Source: Salvia splendens
Taxonomy: Eukaryota; Streptophyta; Magnoliopsida; Lamiales; Lamiaceae
Reading direction: 5' to 3'
Assembly (NCBI RefSeq): GCF_004379255.2
Contig: NC_056050.1
Span: 18,779,514 to 18,843,513 of the forward strand
DNA: 64,000 nt
The number at the start of each line of letters is the position of its first letter. The stretch's first letter is position 1. Below the pieces are notes generated by a model. That model was not told where the DNA came from. It ran no database searches and saw only the letters and a program-made list of their open reading frames with translations. Shown here piece by piece: positions 11,504 to 21,385 of the stretch. Made by a program: the position numbers and the translations under genes.

Positions 11504-11750
11504 GAAGCTGGCGAGGCGGCCGCCGGGGGAGCTCGGCTGCTTGAATTTTTTACTTTGATCTTTGATCGGTTGCTTTTGATCTGTGATTTGGTGATGGTAG
11601 CCGGGAGGAATTGGATTATCAATTGTGTTGGATGTGAGTTGGATTGGGGAATCAAGCTTAATCATAATGCACTCTAGGTGTTTGGTGATATTCCCCAGTT
11701 GGGAATTAGTTGATAAGAGTTAGATCCAAGATTTAGCTATCTTCCCTTTT
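11504..11750. other. Element D sequence right of H2, nothing recognised
   Basis: A GC-rich patch (11504-11545) is followed by AT-rich sequence. It may be the 5' flank captured together with the calmodulin-like fragment, since it lies on the upstream side of that fragment. I see no coding region. Confidence 0.3.
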
Positions 11751-12240
11751 TAATGTCAACTACGCACATATAATGTCAACTACATATATAATATATGTCA
11801 ACTACATATACAATTCATGTCAACTACACACATATAATGTCAACTATGTGTACAATCCATGTCAACTACACCTATAATGTCAACTACATATATAATTCAT
11901 GTCAACTATACACATATAATGTCAACTATGTGTACAATCCATGTCAATTACATATATAATCCATGTCAACTACATACATATAATGTCAACTACATATATC
12001 TACATATATTATATGTAAAACGTTGTTGTTGACATAAATAATATAGGTCGTTGACATGAAAATATTTGTTGTTGACATTCATTATTTGTAAAATGTTGTT
12101 GTTGACATAATAGTTGACATAAATAACGTTTGATGTTGACATCGTAGTTGACATAATCTCTCCGTAGTTGACATCGCGCGAAAATGACAATTATGCCCCC
12201 TAGTTGACATAATGTCTCCGTAGTTGACATCGCGCGAAAA
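11751..12240. repeat. TGTCAACTA / TAGTTGACA motif array
   Basis: More than fifteen copies of TGTCAACTA, spaced mostly 15-25 bases apart, occupy 11754-12000. From about 12020 the motif runs in the opposite direction as TAGTTGACA or GTTGACAT. The array is therefore an inverted arrangement centred near 12005, in the subterminal region of element D. The spacers are variants of ACATATAA. Confidence 0.85.
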
Positions 12241-12310
12241 TTGTGAATGAGTGGCTGAAAATACATCTTAGTTCTCAATTAGGCCCAAAAATCTCAACCT
12301 AACAGGACAC

Positions 12311-12331
12311 TATATATATATATATATATAT
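12311..12331. repeat. (TA)n microsatellite
   Basis: A short TA run bounds element D on the right. It lies just outside the last recognisable exon of the C2/GRAM pseudogene. Confidence 0.9.
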
Positions 12332-12423
12332 GAGTAATATATGAGAGGGGAAAAAGTTTTTGCCAGAAAAAGGAAATTACTCAACTACATTAGGACAATA
12401 AAAAAAAAGTAAAACTCAACTAC

Positions 12424-15158
12424 CTTGAGATACGGCAGCTCAGCTTGTAGTTGACGCGTCTTTCTTGAAAGCCGGGTGTTGCTTGCTCCCACGTGGTCGT
12501 GACATAGTTGATGCACCCGGACATGCTCATGACTTTGTGTTCCAACTCACCTCCATCAAACATTTCCATTAGTGATTTGGGCTGTAAATTAATTAACATC
12601 GATTTTTTAAACAATTTTGTTAAACTATGCAGTGTATTAAAAATGTACATAAAAATGTCAATAAAATTGGTGACATTTTTAATACACTGCATTGATTAGT
12701 TAATAGAGTTAGCAACATAAAAAGTTAGCAATATAATGCGCCCCATGGCATGTAATAGTTGAGAACCAACCAAACCCCTAAACCTATTTTGCTTTTGCTT
12801 AGTTAAGGCCTTGAATTTTAATTCAAGAAGGCTAAAACTCGAAGAAACAGGTTATGTGCTTACGTTCAAAGGCAGTTCTATCGTATAAACCTTGGTCATC
12901 TTCACATCCTCGGCCACCAAATAGGACGGCATGTCTTCAAGCAGGAGAGGCTTCACATCATCGCCATCCTCATCATCTTGCAGTTGCTCCTCGGCGATTC
13001 TTGCCTTCTGATCAGGATCGAGTGTTCTTGTTCTCCACAAGGCCATAATGGTCCTATTCTTGCAGCATACGAAAATTTCCGTTTCATTTTTGTCCTTACA
13101 ACATAAAAATCAGAGATAAAAGGGATACCTGCTTGCAATTTTAAAAGAAGGGAATATCTTGGCTCCCTTGCTCGTCCAAAATCTTGGCTCCGTGTCTAGA
13201 ATCAAGACCTCGACCCTTGTGCAAAATTATAACGATCGTTGGGCTTCCGACTGTTGCAAGAGATGGAGGTAGGACTTGAATATCTTCGATGTCCTCCCAG
13301 AGGAAGAAAAATCTTGTTTTGTGACCAAACAAGTTCGCATAGAATCCAACGATTCTGGCAGAAAGGAACAGTCGGCCATGTAGGATTAGGTCTCTTTTCA
13401 AACCAACTCTATCGAGCAATACAATAACACAAACAAACTGAATCAAGTTTCTTGCACTCTACTCGACTAAAACGGGTTAGTTTTTACCTGCAATGGCAAC
13501 TTTCTCTTCAACGAGCAAGAGAAATCACTGATGAGAAACTCGTCCGAAGGCAATGTAAAGATCTTTTGAAAAGTTGAATTCCTGTGAGGCGAACGCAGGC
13601 TCAACTGCAACAACATACACATAAATTACTTACAACAACTGGTATAATTCAGCACAGAACAGCATGGTTGCTATACCTTTTTCCCAACCTCTTCCTCCAA
13701 ACTTGCTAAATAATCTCTCAAGTGTTTCGACTCCATTATTATTGTCCAAGAAGATCCTCAAGTGCAGCTTCGACTGAGCAGCCTGAGCGAGTTTTCCATC
13801 CAGAGGCACCCAAATATCTGCAAGCTCCGCAGCTGTGTGCTTCAAGAAATTGATCTCAGCGTGACCGAGTGAGTAAGATTGGTCGAATGGGCCTTCAAAG
13901 TTATAAACTTCAACATCCAACACAGACGGGGTTCTTCTATGGCGTCAAACTCAAGTATCTCTGATGACCACAAACCAAATGAGGTAACAACATGATAAAA
14001 ATTAGACCAACAACAAGCAGATAGATTTACCATTCCATTGATGATCAAGAGTTTGAAGCTTCACCGAGCTAGTTCGTGTTTTGCCATTACAAGTGAACAC
14101 AACGTAAGGGTCTGGAACCTCGGTTGGATTTGTAGAAGCTAAATTTGACCCCTCGATTAGTGCTACTGTTAGAACCCATCCGTCTCCCTGAGCTTTGACT
14201 CTATGATCACTTCCTGCAATATTGCCAATTTATCTAAATGTGCAGAAAATATATAGTACGAGAAAAAATAGTTGAACTAAATTTCAGTAGCATCACCTCT
14301 CCGAAGTTTAGCTTCAACAAAATGCAAAACCACGTTAGACTCGCTCCAGTTGAATGATCAATGTGCCACTGGTAATAAGTTCTCCAAAACTATCAGGTAA
14401 ATCGAGCCCTTCAAACTCAAGTCCTTGTATCATGCTCGGTTTGCAGAGGAAAATGTGAACAACGACGTGTAACAACAAGAAAACGGTTGACACCACCGTG
14501 AAATTCCAAAAGTAATGAATTCCCAAATCCGAATCCCCTTGGTTCTCAGTCTCCACAGTTGCCAAAACACGATCTTTGTCTAATGTATCTACATCTTTTA
14601 CCACTCCGAACCTCTGAGACAGTAATGTAGAGAATTGCTCGAAACTGTCCTTCAAACCTTGTCTTGCTCCGCTTTCAATCATCCCCTTCATCATTGTGGT
14701 TTGACTGAAAGTTACAGCCCAAGAAATAACGAGACGAGCAGATTCCCCTTCTGAAGAGGACGTGACACCAGGCATTACCTTATATTCATATGGAACATCT
14801 GGAGTGCTCACTTTAACTCGAACAGCGAATTCATTACAATCGACTTTGACATAGGTTTGTTCTTCTGTGGCCTTCACGGCCTTAACTAGCTTGGATGCTG
14901 GTTTCGTGTACGTAACGACTCTTCTCAAATGCGACTTCTCTCTTTCCAACCTCCACTTGCACAATTCCTCTTGCATATCTGTTGTTCCTTGCAACTCTGC
15001 CAAACTTCTGCGGAATTCAGAATTCGGACCAAAGAGAACCAAGTTAAGATCCTTTGGCGACACTCTGTAAGTATGATCGAGAAGGATGCCCCCCCCCCGC
15101 CCCGCGCAGATCCTCTGGCATTTCTCTATTCTTGTTTCCTGATTGCACAAGTTGTTCG
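12424..15158 (-). pseudogene. C2/VASt/GRAM-domain protein pseudogene, 3' part
   Basis: The family (C2 and GRAM domain-containing proteins, order C2-VASt-C2-GRAM-VASt) is membrane-associated and lipid-linked. Reading from 15158 down: the first VASt domain and a hydrophobic segment (NFTVVSTVFLLLHVVVHIF) at 15070-14290. Second C2 exons follow at 14213-14031 (VPDPYVVFTCNGKTRTS) and 13960-13677, then 13604-13488. The GRAM exon is about 13397-13142 (RLFLSARIVGFYANLFG). Next come 13058-12864 (RTIMALWRTRTL) and the start of the second VASt at 12581-12424 (LMEMFDGGELEHKVM). Most junctions keep GT-AG. Damage: a frameshift at a G run near 15090-15108, frameshifts near 14335 and 13926, and loss of the GRAM acceptor. 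The C-terminal half of VASt is absent to the left. The 5' part is at 43656-45959. Confidence 0.88.
15154..15158. repeat. Target-site duplication GTTCG of copia-1 (left)
   Basis: GTTCG occurs here and again at 43651-43655, directly outside the two LTRs. This gives the exact insertion point in the C2/GRAM coding exon. Confidence 0.95.
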
Positions 15159-15420
15159 TGTTGGAAAAGAAGACCATATTAATATGCCGCCCACATTCAT
15201 TATTGAGAGTTCCTAAGTAGTGTAGAGTTCCTAAGTGTTGTAGAGTTCCAATCCCATTTATTGATGTACTAGAACTTTCTCATTCACCCTATAAATACTA
15301 GGGTAATGAACAGTTGGAGAGAACAACAAAAAATAAACATTGGAATATTTCTCTATACAATTTCTCCTTTCAAATGTCTAATCAATCTTTCTCTACCTCT
15401 CTCGATTACCATCTTTAAGA
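15159..15420 (+). repeat. 5' LTR of copia-1
   Basis: It begins TGTTGGAAAAGAAGACC and ends ATCTTTAAGA, where the 3' copy ends ATCTTTAACA. The end-base substitution spoils the usual CA. CTATAAATAC at about 15290 is a likely TATA element of the retroelement promoter. Confidence 0.95.
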
Positions 15421-15432
15421 TGGTATCAGAGC
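15421..15432 (+). other. Primer-binding site (initiator tRNA-Met type)
   Basis: TGGTATCAGAGC directly follows the 5' LTR. This is the usual plant copia site complementary to the 3' end of tRNA-Met. Confidence 0.92.
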
Positions 15433-15455
15433 AGGAAACTAAAAAACAACCTCCA

Positions 15456-16157
15456 ATGGAGGTCAGCCAAATACACACTCTCAAATTATTGATCGAGACA
15501 ATCGCAAATCTAATTGATTTGTACAAATCCAACACAAACCAAAGCCAAAATTCCTACCCGCCGAAGAATCTCGGCGTAGGGTCCAAGCGCACAGCAGCAA
15601 CAACGACTCAGGCGAACAACCGAAGGAGAAACATATCCCTGCCTCCTAACGGAAACCATATCGAATCTGCCCACAAGGACAGACTTCCTAAACCGAAGAA
15701 GACGTACGTCGATGCCCTTGTTGATGGCGGAAAAAGGGTATGCGGTGGTTTGATGCCAGTGGTGGTAGCAGCACCAGTCACCGACACCGGAGAGAACAAA
15801 GAGGGATGGATGACTGCTGTAATAGGCGACCACTTTGTAGCTCCACCCATCACAGACAGCAGCGTCGGCGGAAGCAGCAACACCGGTCGGCAACAGCATT
15901 CGTCAAATTCTGAAGCAGCGGCGAATGCGGCTGAAGGAGCGATGACGGAGGCTGCTGAAGGAGCTGCGTCGGCGGCGGACGAAGCAGCATCAGCGGCGGA
16001 AGCTTTGCAGCGGAGAAGAAGAAAGAAACGGAGGATGCGCTGGATTTTGGCAGGCGGTGAGGACCGAACAACCGCCACCGACGAGATGGCAGGAAAAGAT
16101 TCTGAAATTGCAAAGGGGAAATGGCTGAGAAGGAGGGCCGAAAATGGGGTGTTCTAA
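15456..16157 (+). pseudogene. Gag-position ORF of copia-1, unusual composition
   Basis: An open frame of 233 codons starts at ATG 15456 (MEVSQIHTLKLLIE), straight after the primer-binding site, where gag is expected. I do not see the usual copia gag fold or a CX2CX4HX4C zinc knuckle. Instead there is an alanine-rich segment (15905-16005: repeated AEGA, SAADEA) and a basic KRRRK-like stretch. It may be a degenerate or rearranged gag. The tract from 16158 to about 16310 leads in another frame toward the protease and holds nothing recognisable. Confidence 0.5.
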
Positions 16158-18050
16158 AGTCTCCACCTCCATTTTGCAAATAAGCCCCTCAAATTTGAGA
16201 AAATCCCAAAATAAACCTAAAAAATCCCTACCAAAATCCCCCCAGTTGACCAAAAAAATTGCAGAAAAAACCCCCTTTTGTCCGAATTTCCGAGAATACA
16301 CCCGAACTTTCTACAAAAATGAAAATACACCCCGACATTTTGAATTTCAGCATTCCATTACTTGTACAAACAAATTCCAAGCTTTAGCATACTTATCTTC
16401 CTCAAACATAGGACCTAAAGACTACCATTGGATTTTTTACTGTGGGGCAACCGATACCATGTCCTTTGATGCATCGGACTTCCTCGATATTTCTCAATCC
16501 ACAAAAAAATTTATCCAAACGGCCAGTGGGGAATTAGCTCATGTTGAAGGGGCGGGAACTATATCTATATCACCAACCCTTCGCCTCTCAAATTGTCTTT
16601 ATGTTCCCTCTTTGTCCCACAAATTGTTGTCAGTGAGTCACGTCACGAAAGAACTTAATTGCAAACTCCTAATGCAGCCTCATTTTTGCATGTTACATGA
16701 TATCAAGACGGGGACGATAGTTGGGCGTGGCGCTGAGCGACATGGTCTGTACTACGTAGATGAGATTGCCCAACACAGTACTGCGCTGCTAAATCATGGA
16801 CTGAATGAAAGACAGATATGGCTCTTACACCGTCGGTTAGGGCACCCATCTATAGGTTATCTCCGTCTACTCTTTCCTAAATTAGTTTCTTCTTCACTTG
16901 TTTTGAATTGTGAAACGTGTGTTTTGGCTAAAAGTCATAGACATTCCTTCAAGTTGAACAAAACTAGAGAAAAATCTCCGTTTGCTTTAGTTCACTCTAA
17001 TGTTTGGGGCCTTGCTCCGGTTACCGGGGGTCCAGGATTTCAGTATTTTTTGCTATTTGTTGATGATTTTTCTCGTATGACTTGGATTTATTTTTTAAAA
17101 TCAAAATCATAAGTCTTTGAAAAATTCACTGAGTTCTATAGCCTTGTCCAAACCCAGTACAACACCAAAATCCAAGTCCTTAGATCTGATAATGGGAGAG
17201 AATATGTGAACTCTAGAATGAAAACCTTCTTCACCGAAAAAGGTCTCCTTCACCAAACGACATGTGCATACACACCTGAACAAAACGGTACGGCTGAGTG
17301 AAAAACCGGTATATCCTTGAGATCACCCGTGCACTTCTAATAGAATCCCGCATCTTTAAATCTTTCTGGCCTGAAGCCATAGCCACATCTGTTTACCTTC
17401 TAAATCGTCTTCCCACATGAATCCTAAACTTCAAAAATTCTCTTCAAGACACTCAATTCCCTCTTCTCTCAATCTTGAACCCAAAGTTTTTGGCTGCACT
17501 GTCTTTGCTCACATGCCCAAACATGATCGCGATAAATTCTCACCATGTGCAGTCAAATGTGTTTTCTTGGGATATGGGAAAAGTCAGAAAGGGTATAGAT
17601 GTTATGACCCGTCAACAGATCGCATGTATGTCACTATGAACTGTGACTTTGTTGAAAGTGAATATTTCTATAGCCAATCTAGTGGTCAGGGGGAGAGTGA
17701 GACGGGTAATTCGAATAGTGACGCACTTAATTGGCTACCTCTATGGGGAGAAACCATTCACGGGGAGAGAAATCTGAGAGAAACCGACCAAAATCCTATC
17801 ACAGGTGCGAGTCAAACATCGCCAATTCCCCAGGAACAGAACATGTTGCCTCAGGACACTACCGAGCTTTCTGACCAGTCTTTGACTCCTGAGGTAAAAA
17901 CTTTTGATTCCAATATTCCTATCCTACCCGAAACTGCTGACAGTGACATGGAAAATATAAGTGATACAGAAGAGCCACCTACAGAACAAGAGACTGGACA
18001 TGGCAGATTACCCCACAGGAGTACGAGGGGTGTTCCTCCTCGACGGTATT
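16144..18050 (+). pseudogene. Copia-1 pol, first part: protease and integrase
   Basis: A protease-like segment reads WIFYCGATDTMSFDASDF, where the catalytic DSG of copia proteases would stand. Here it is YCG, so the aspartate is lost. The GAG-pre-integrase block with H-H-C-C follows (LLHRRLGHPS, CETCVLAKSHRH). The integrase core starts VHSNVWGLAP, with asparagine in place of the first catalytic aspartate, and continues LFVDDFSRMTWIYF. A TAA at 17110-17112 interrupts it. Further pieces are RSDNGREYVNS and TPEQNGTAE, followed by a TGA and frameshifts to 17417. The last open stretch (17417-18045) is the integrase C-terminal linker, ending at the gypsy insertion. Clearly dead. Confidence 0.88.
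18046..18050. repeat. Target-site duplication GTATT (left) of the gypsy composite
   Basis: GTATT here and at 41795-41799 flanks the inserted composite. Removing one copy rejoins the copia-1 frame around VPPRRYSPD. Confidence 0.93.
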
Positions 18051-18564
18051 TGAAAGAGCAGGTTTGAGCAGGTGTCGCGTCAAGCAAAGGATGTATCCTA
18101 CTGATCAGGATGGAAGTCCCAGCTAAGCCTGAACCTGGTATCAATAATTCCTCAACCCACTTCTACTGACTAGTATAGTGGATGTAAGGGTCGAATCCCA
18201 TATAGATGAATGCGCTTTGGTAATTGTGGTGATATTCTGAAATTGTTGGTTAGCTACCACGCTTTGGGTTGAGATTCTATCTAGACTGAAAATTACGGTG
18301 GTACACTACTGACTAGGAGGTGTGAAAGATGATTAACAAGCAGCTGTGTACGTGAGATTGAGGGAATATTATGTTTTAGAAAATATCTGGAGGGTACGGG
18401 TTACTATAAAAGGCTAAACAGAATATCCGAGAATAAGTGGTAGTTAGGTGACTAGGCTGAGAGATCTGTAGGGTACCAGCAGAAAAAGGTAGAGAAAAGT
18501 AAATGACAAAGCAAAAAGTAACTAAAAAGCAAAAGTGGTCCCAAACTTAGATGTAGGTGTTATT
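18051..18564 (-). repeat. LTR1, minus orientation, truncated (left end)
   Basis: It matches, in inverse, the last part of the solo LTR at 53683-55201 and of the plus-orientation LTR at 39755-41723. It stops abruptly at about 18564, after AGATGTAGGTGTTATT, where unrelated sequence begins. Confidence 0.85.
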
Positions 18565-18700
18565 GGCGGGCTCGGAAACACGCGGATTAAGATTGGATCA
18601 AGTTATATGGAGGATAACTGAATCGGTTGGACCAGTTAGCAAATTGTCGTTGCCACTTAATCGAATCAATCCTCGAACCGAAACGCGCCAAAGATAATAT
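18565..18700 (-). other. Leader-like segment with possible primer-binding site
   Basis: Read on the minus strand, LTR2 runs into TTGGCGCGTTTCGG and then non-coding sequence until LTR1 begins. The TGGCGC word resembles the start of gypsy primer-binding sites, which would mean an LTR-PBS-leader order at the wrong end of this block. The resemblance is weak. Confidence 0.3.
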
Positions 18701-19739
18701 TTATAACTCTCGATTTCGCACTACTTTAACAGTAAAGCGGCAAGTTCGGTGTCGATCCCACAGAGAAGTTGGTGTGTCGAGTGTGTAAGTAGTGAACAGG
18801 GGGGTTGGCTGCTGCCACGCTTTAACTTGAGAGTTTTAATTACGGTTTTATCTAGGCAGAATTCAAACTAGCTAGCTTGATCAACAGAAATTTAAACACT
18901 GAGTCAAGTAAATTGCAGGTAATAACAGAAAAGTAAATGCGCGATTTAAATGAAAGAATAACTTCGATTAAACTAAGATACGATTACAGCGTGAAAATAA
19001 ACTAAGCTAACACTTCGAAAATAAAGAAAGCGGTAAACTGAGAAGAATCTCAGCGAGAAACTTAAGTTACGCCGACAGAAATGGTTATTCTGCAGCGCTC
19101 CCTTCGGTCGCCCTTTTAACTACGCTATCTAAGCTAAACTAGAGATCTGAACTAAACTAAGCTAAGAGAGCAGAACTAAGCTAAATTAAGCTAGAGAGCT
19201 GAACTAAGCTAAACTAAGCTAAACTAGGCGGAAAGTAAAGTCTACGATACTTTCTTGTGGTGGCGCAGCCTCTATTTATAAGCTCGATTCGGCCTCCAGC
19301 TGGATAACGATCTTGACAGGGAATATTCGCTCATGCAGAGGATGAGCGAATCATTGATTGCTACGTGCTATTTCTTCTAGAATAACGACGCTTTTGGATA
19401 ACAAATTTATGATCGGTTCGTCCTGGCGTCTTCACAAGCTGGTACGTGTCCCCTTCTAGAACGTCGTCCTGGGTAATAGAATGGTGCGCCGCATCCAGCT
19501 CATTTCCTCACGTTTTCCTTCTAGAAACCAGCGGTCCCCACTTTAACTGCTTGACCTCGCCCCTTGATCAACTCCCACGATTTTTGGCCTTTTTCGCCTT
19601 TTGTACGTGCTTGATCAGTTCGGCCTTGCTGCCTTGGACAAGTAGCATTTCTGCACATTTTAACACTTGTTTGCGCGATCAACTGATCAAGTAGTATATG
19701 TTTTACCTCCAAAACCGATGCATGAAATGAGCCTTATCA
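18701..19739 (-). repeat. LTR2, minus orientation
   Basis: The minus-strand start TGATAAGGCTCATTTC at 19739 is directly preceded by a polypurine-like region (inverse of 19740-19775, including TTAAGTGTGAGCAG). The LTR is built of recurring GATCAA and CTAAGCTAAACTA words (19120-19230). A TCGATCCCACAGAGAAG phrase occurs at about 18752. Its far boundary is uncertain. The family is related in layout to the solo LTR at 51689-53049. Confidence 0.6.
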
Positions 19740-21385
19740 AACTGCTCACACTTAAAACATACTTGTTCTCAAGTATAAAGAGAAAGAAAAAGAAAGAGAA
19801 AAAGATAAGGCAAATTTCAGGCATGGTTTACTTATTTCACAAGCAAAAGAAAGAGGAACAAGAACTAAAAACACGTATTCACATGTATGCATTGGACCGA
19901 ATAATTTTCCAACAATCATACCCGAGGTCGAGGTTATACCATTAACCAGTAGCTTATGTTTTTGCTTTTTCGCTTCTGCTTGATCAAGGAGTCAGCTTGT
20001 CAAGATTGCTCAATTTAAAAACCACTGTTGGATTCACTCAGTCACTCATTTCTCACCAGAGATGTTAGGACTGTTCACTCGGTGTTGCTACAAATTTAAT
20101 ACTTTGAATCAGACTACACAAGATAGTTCCTTAAGGTTTTTGTTTCGGGTTGTAACAGGGCTCAGGGGTAGTAACTTGTTAGGGTAGGGTCCTAGGGGTT
20201 CTAAGTTTAAAAGAGAAAATCACATGAGTCAAAAAGCCAAAGATTCTTCTTCCACTTGATGCTCCTTCTCGGTCAATGTTGACCCTTAGCCTTATAACTT
20301 TCGGCTTTATTTTATTTTTTTCCTGGGTCAGGTTGCAACTATTTCCTGCCCCTTTCTTTTCTTAAACCTTTTCTCAATTTTTTTGTATGATCAACCTGAT
20401 TGTCTAACTTGATCGACCCGGCTACCTTAAATTTTTTTTTTATTTTTTTTCTATTGCTATCCCCTTTTGTCCCCCTTGATAAATTTCATCTCCTTGACCC
20501 TCTTCCCTCATGTGATACGAAAATTTTTGGTTTTAAGGTTTCGAAGAATGGGTAAGAGTGTATGGGCTCAAAGTGGCTAACTAAGGGGTGCCTTTAGTAA
20601 TGAGGCGGGTTCGTGGAACGAAGGAAGAAAAACGGCTCAACTGGTTAAATCCTAATGGCTTTAGTCCTCACTACTTGTGCAATTTTCATCTCAATATTAA
20701 AAGTTAGCCTCTCGTAATTTTTCTTTTGTAAAGAGTAGTAGAAAGTGTTTTACTTTTGGCTTATAACTCACATATAGAGAGGCTTCACAGTTGGTTTAGA
20801 AATTGAGCGATTCCATCATACTTGCGTCATTCAAATTGATCAAGTTTTTGCAATCAAGTTTTACATGTGAGCGTACTGAATTCTTTCTCTAACTCTTCCA
20901 CGAAGTAATCAAGTCTTTCATTTATCCGATTTCATGCATATTTCCTATCTTATTGCTATCTATAATTTGTTATTTTTGAAAAATTTTAGCATGTATGAAT
21001 TTTCTGTAACTTACCCGTCCCTCCCCCACTGCATATGAGCTCGTCCTCGAGGGACTGGATGCAGTGGAAAGAAGGGTTAGGTACAGGCAATTTGCACAAA
21101 AACAAAGTAGGGAAACTTCTCACACTTAGACCAAGCATTGGGCTAAGTGTGAGGCGGTGCCAATAATCAAAACATGCTAAGAAACACAGAAAAACGGAAA
21201 CCAAAACAGATATGGGCAGACGAACAAAACAGATAGCAAAAGTGGACATGCATACTTCTCACACTTAGACCCAATATAGGTCTAAGTATGGTGTGGAGCA
21301 GAATAACAGTTATACATACCCAAAAAAAAACAAATAAAACTAAAAAGTTTCGGAACTTGAAATGAGTAGAGATCGGGGGGTATAC
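19740..21385 (-). other. 3' non-coding region of the minus-strand Athila block
   Basis: There is no coding sequence. Near the ORF end lie two imperfect hairpins, CTCACACTTAGACC with GGGCTAAGTGTGAG (21119-21153) and CACACTTAGACCC with GGTCTAAGTATG (21259-21290). Other blocks (20000-20750) are pyrimidine-rich. The LTR-proximal end carries the presumed polypurine tract. Confidence 0.6.

Larger units (their letters stand above)
8935..12310. mobile_element. TA-microsatellite-flanked element D carrying a gene fragment
   Basis: The left end (8935-9000) and the right end (12241-12310, read in inverse) share an imperfect repeat of about 60 bases. It includes TTGAGATTTTT, GCCTAATTGAGAA and CAGTCACTCATT or CAGCCACTCATT. 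TA runs flank both ends. The element encloses a calmodulin-like gene fragment, an array of TGTCAACTA motifs and a later Harbinger insertion (9540-11500). Without that insertion it would be about 1.4 kb. I infer a non-autonomous TIR element that captured host coding sequence. Confidence 0.6.

Noticed and set aside
11277..11665. ORFs on both strands across the GC-rich right end of H2
   Set aside because: They consist of repeated GGAACGG/GGCACGCGG words in a transposon subterminal region.
11751..12240. CRISPR-like array
   Set aside because: The motif is only about 9 bases, spacers are AT-rich variants of one another, orientation flips mid-array and the DNA is plant nuclear.
15306..15423. Extending the copia-1 gag-position ORF upstream to the ATG at 15306
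   Set aside because: That stretch is the transcribed part of the 5' LTR and the primer-binding site. An ATG after the primer-binding site is more plausible.
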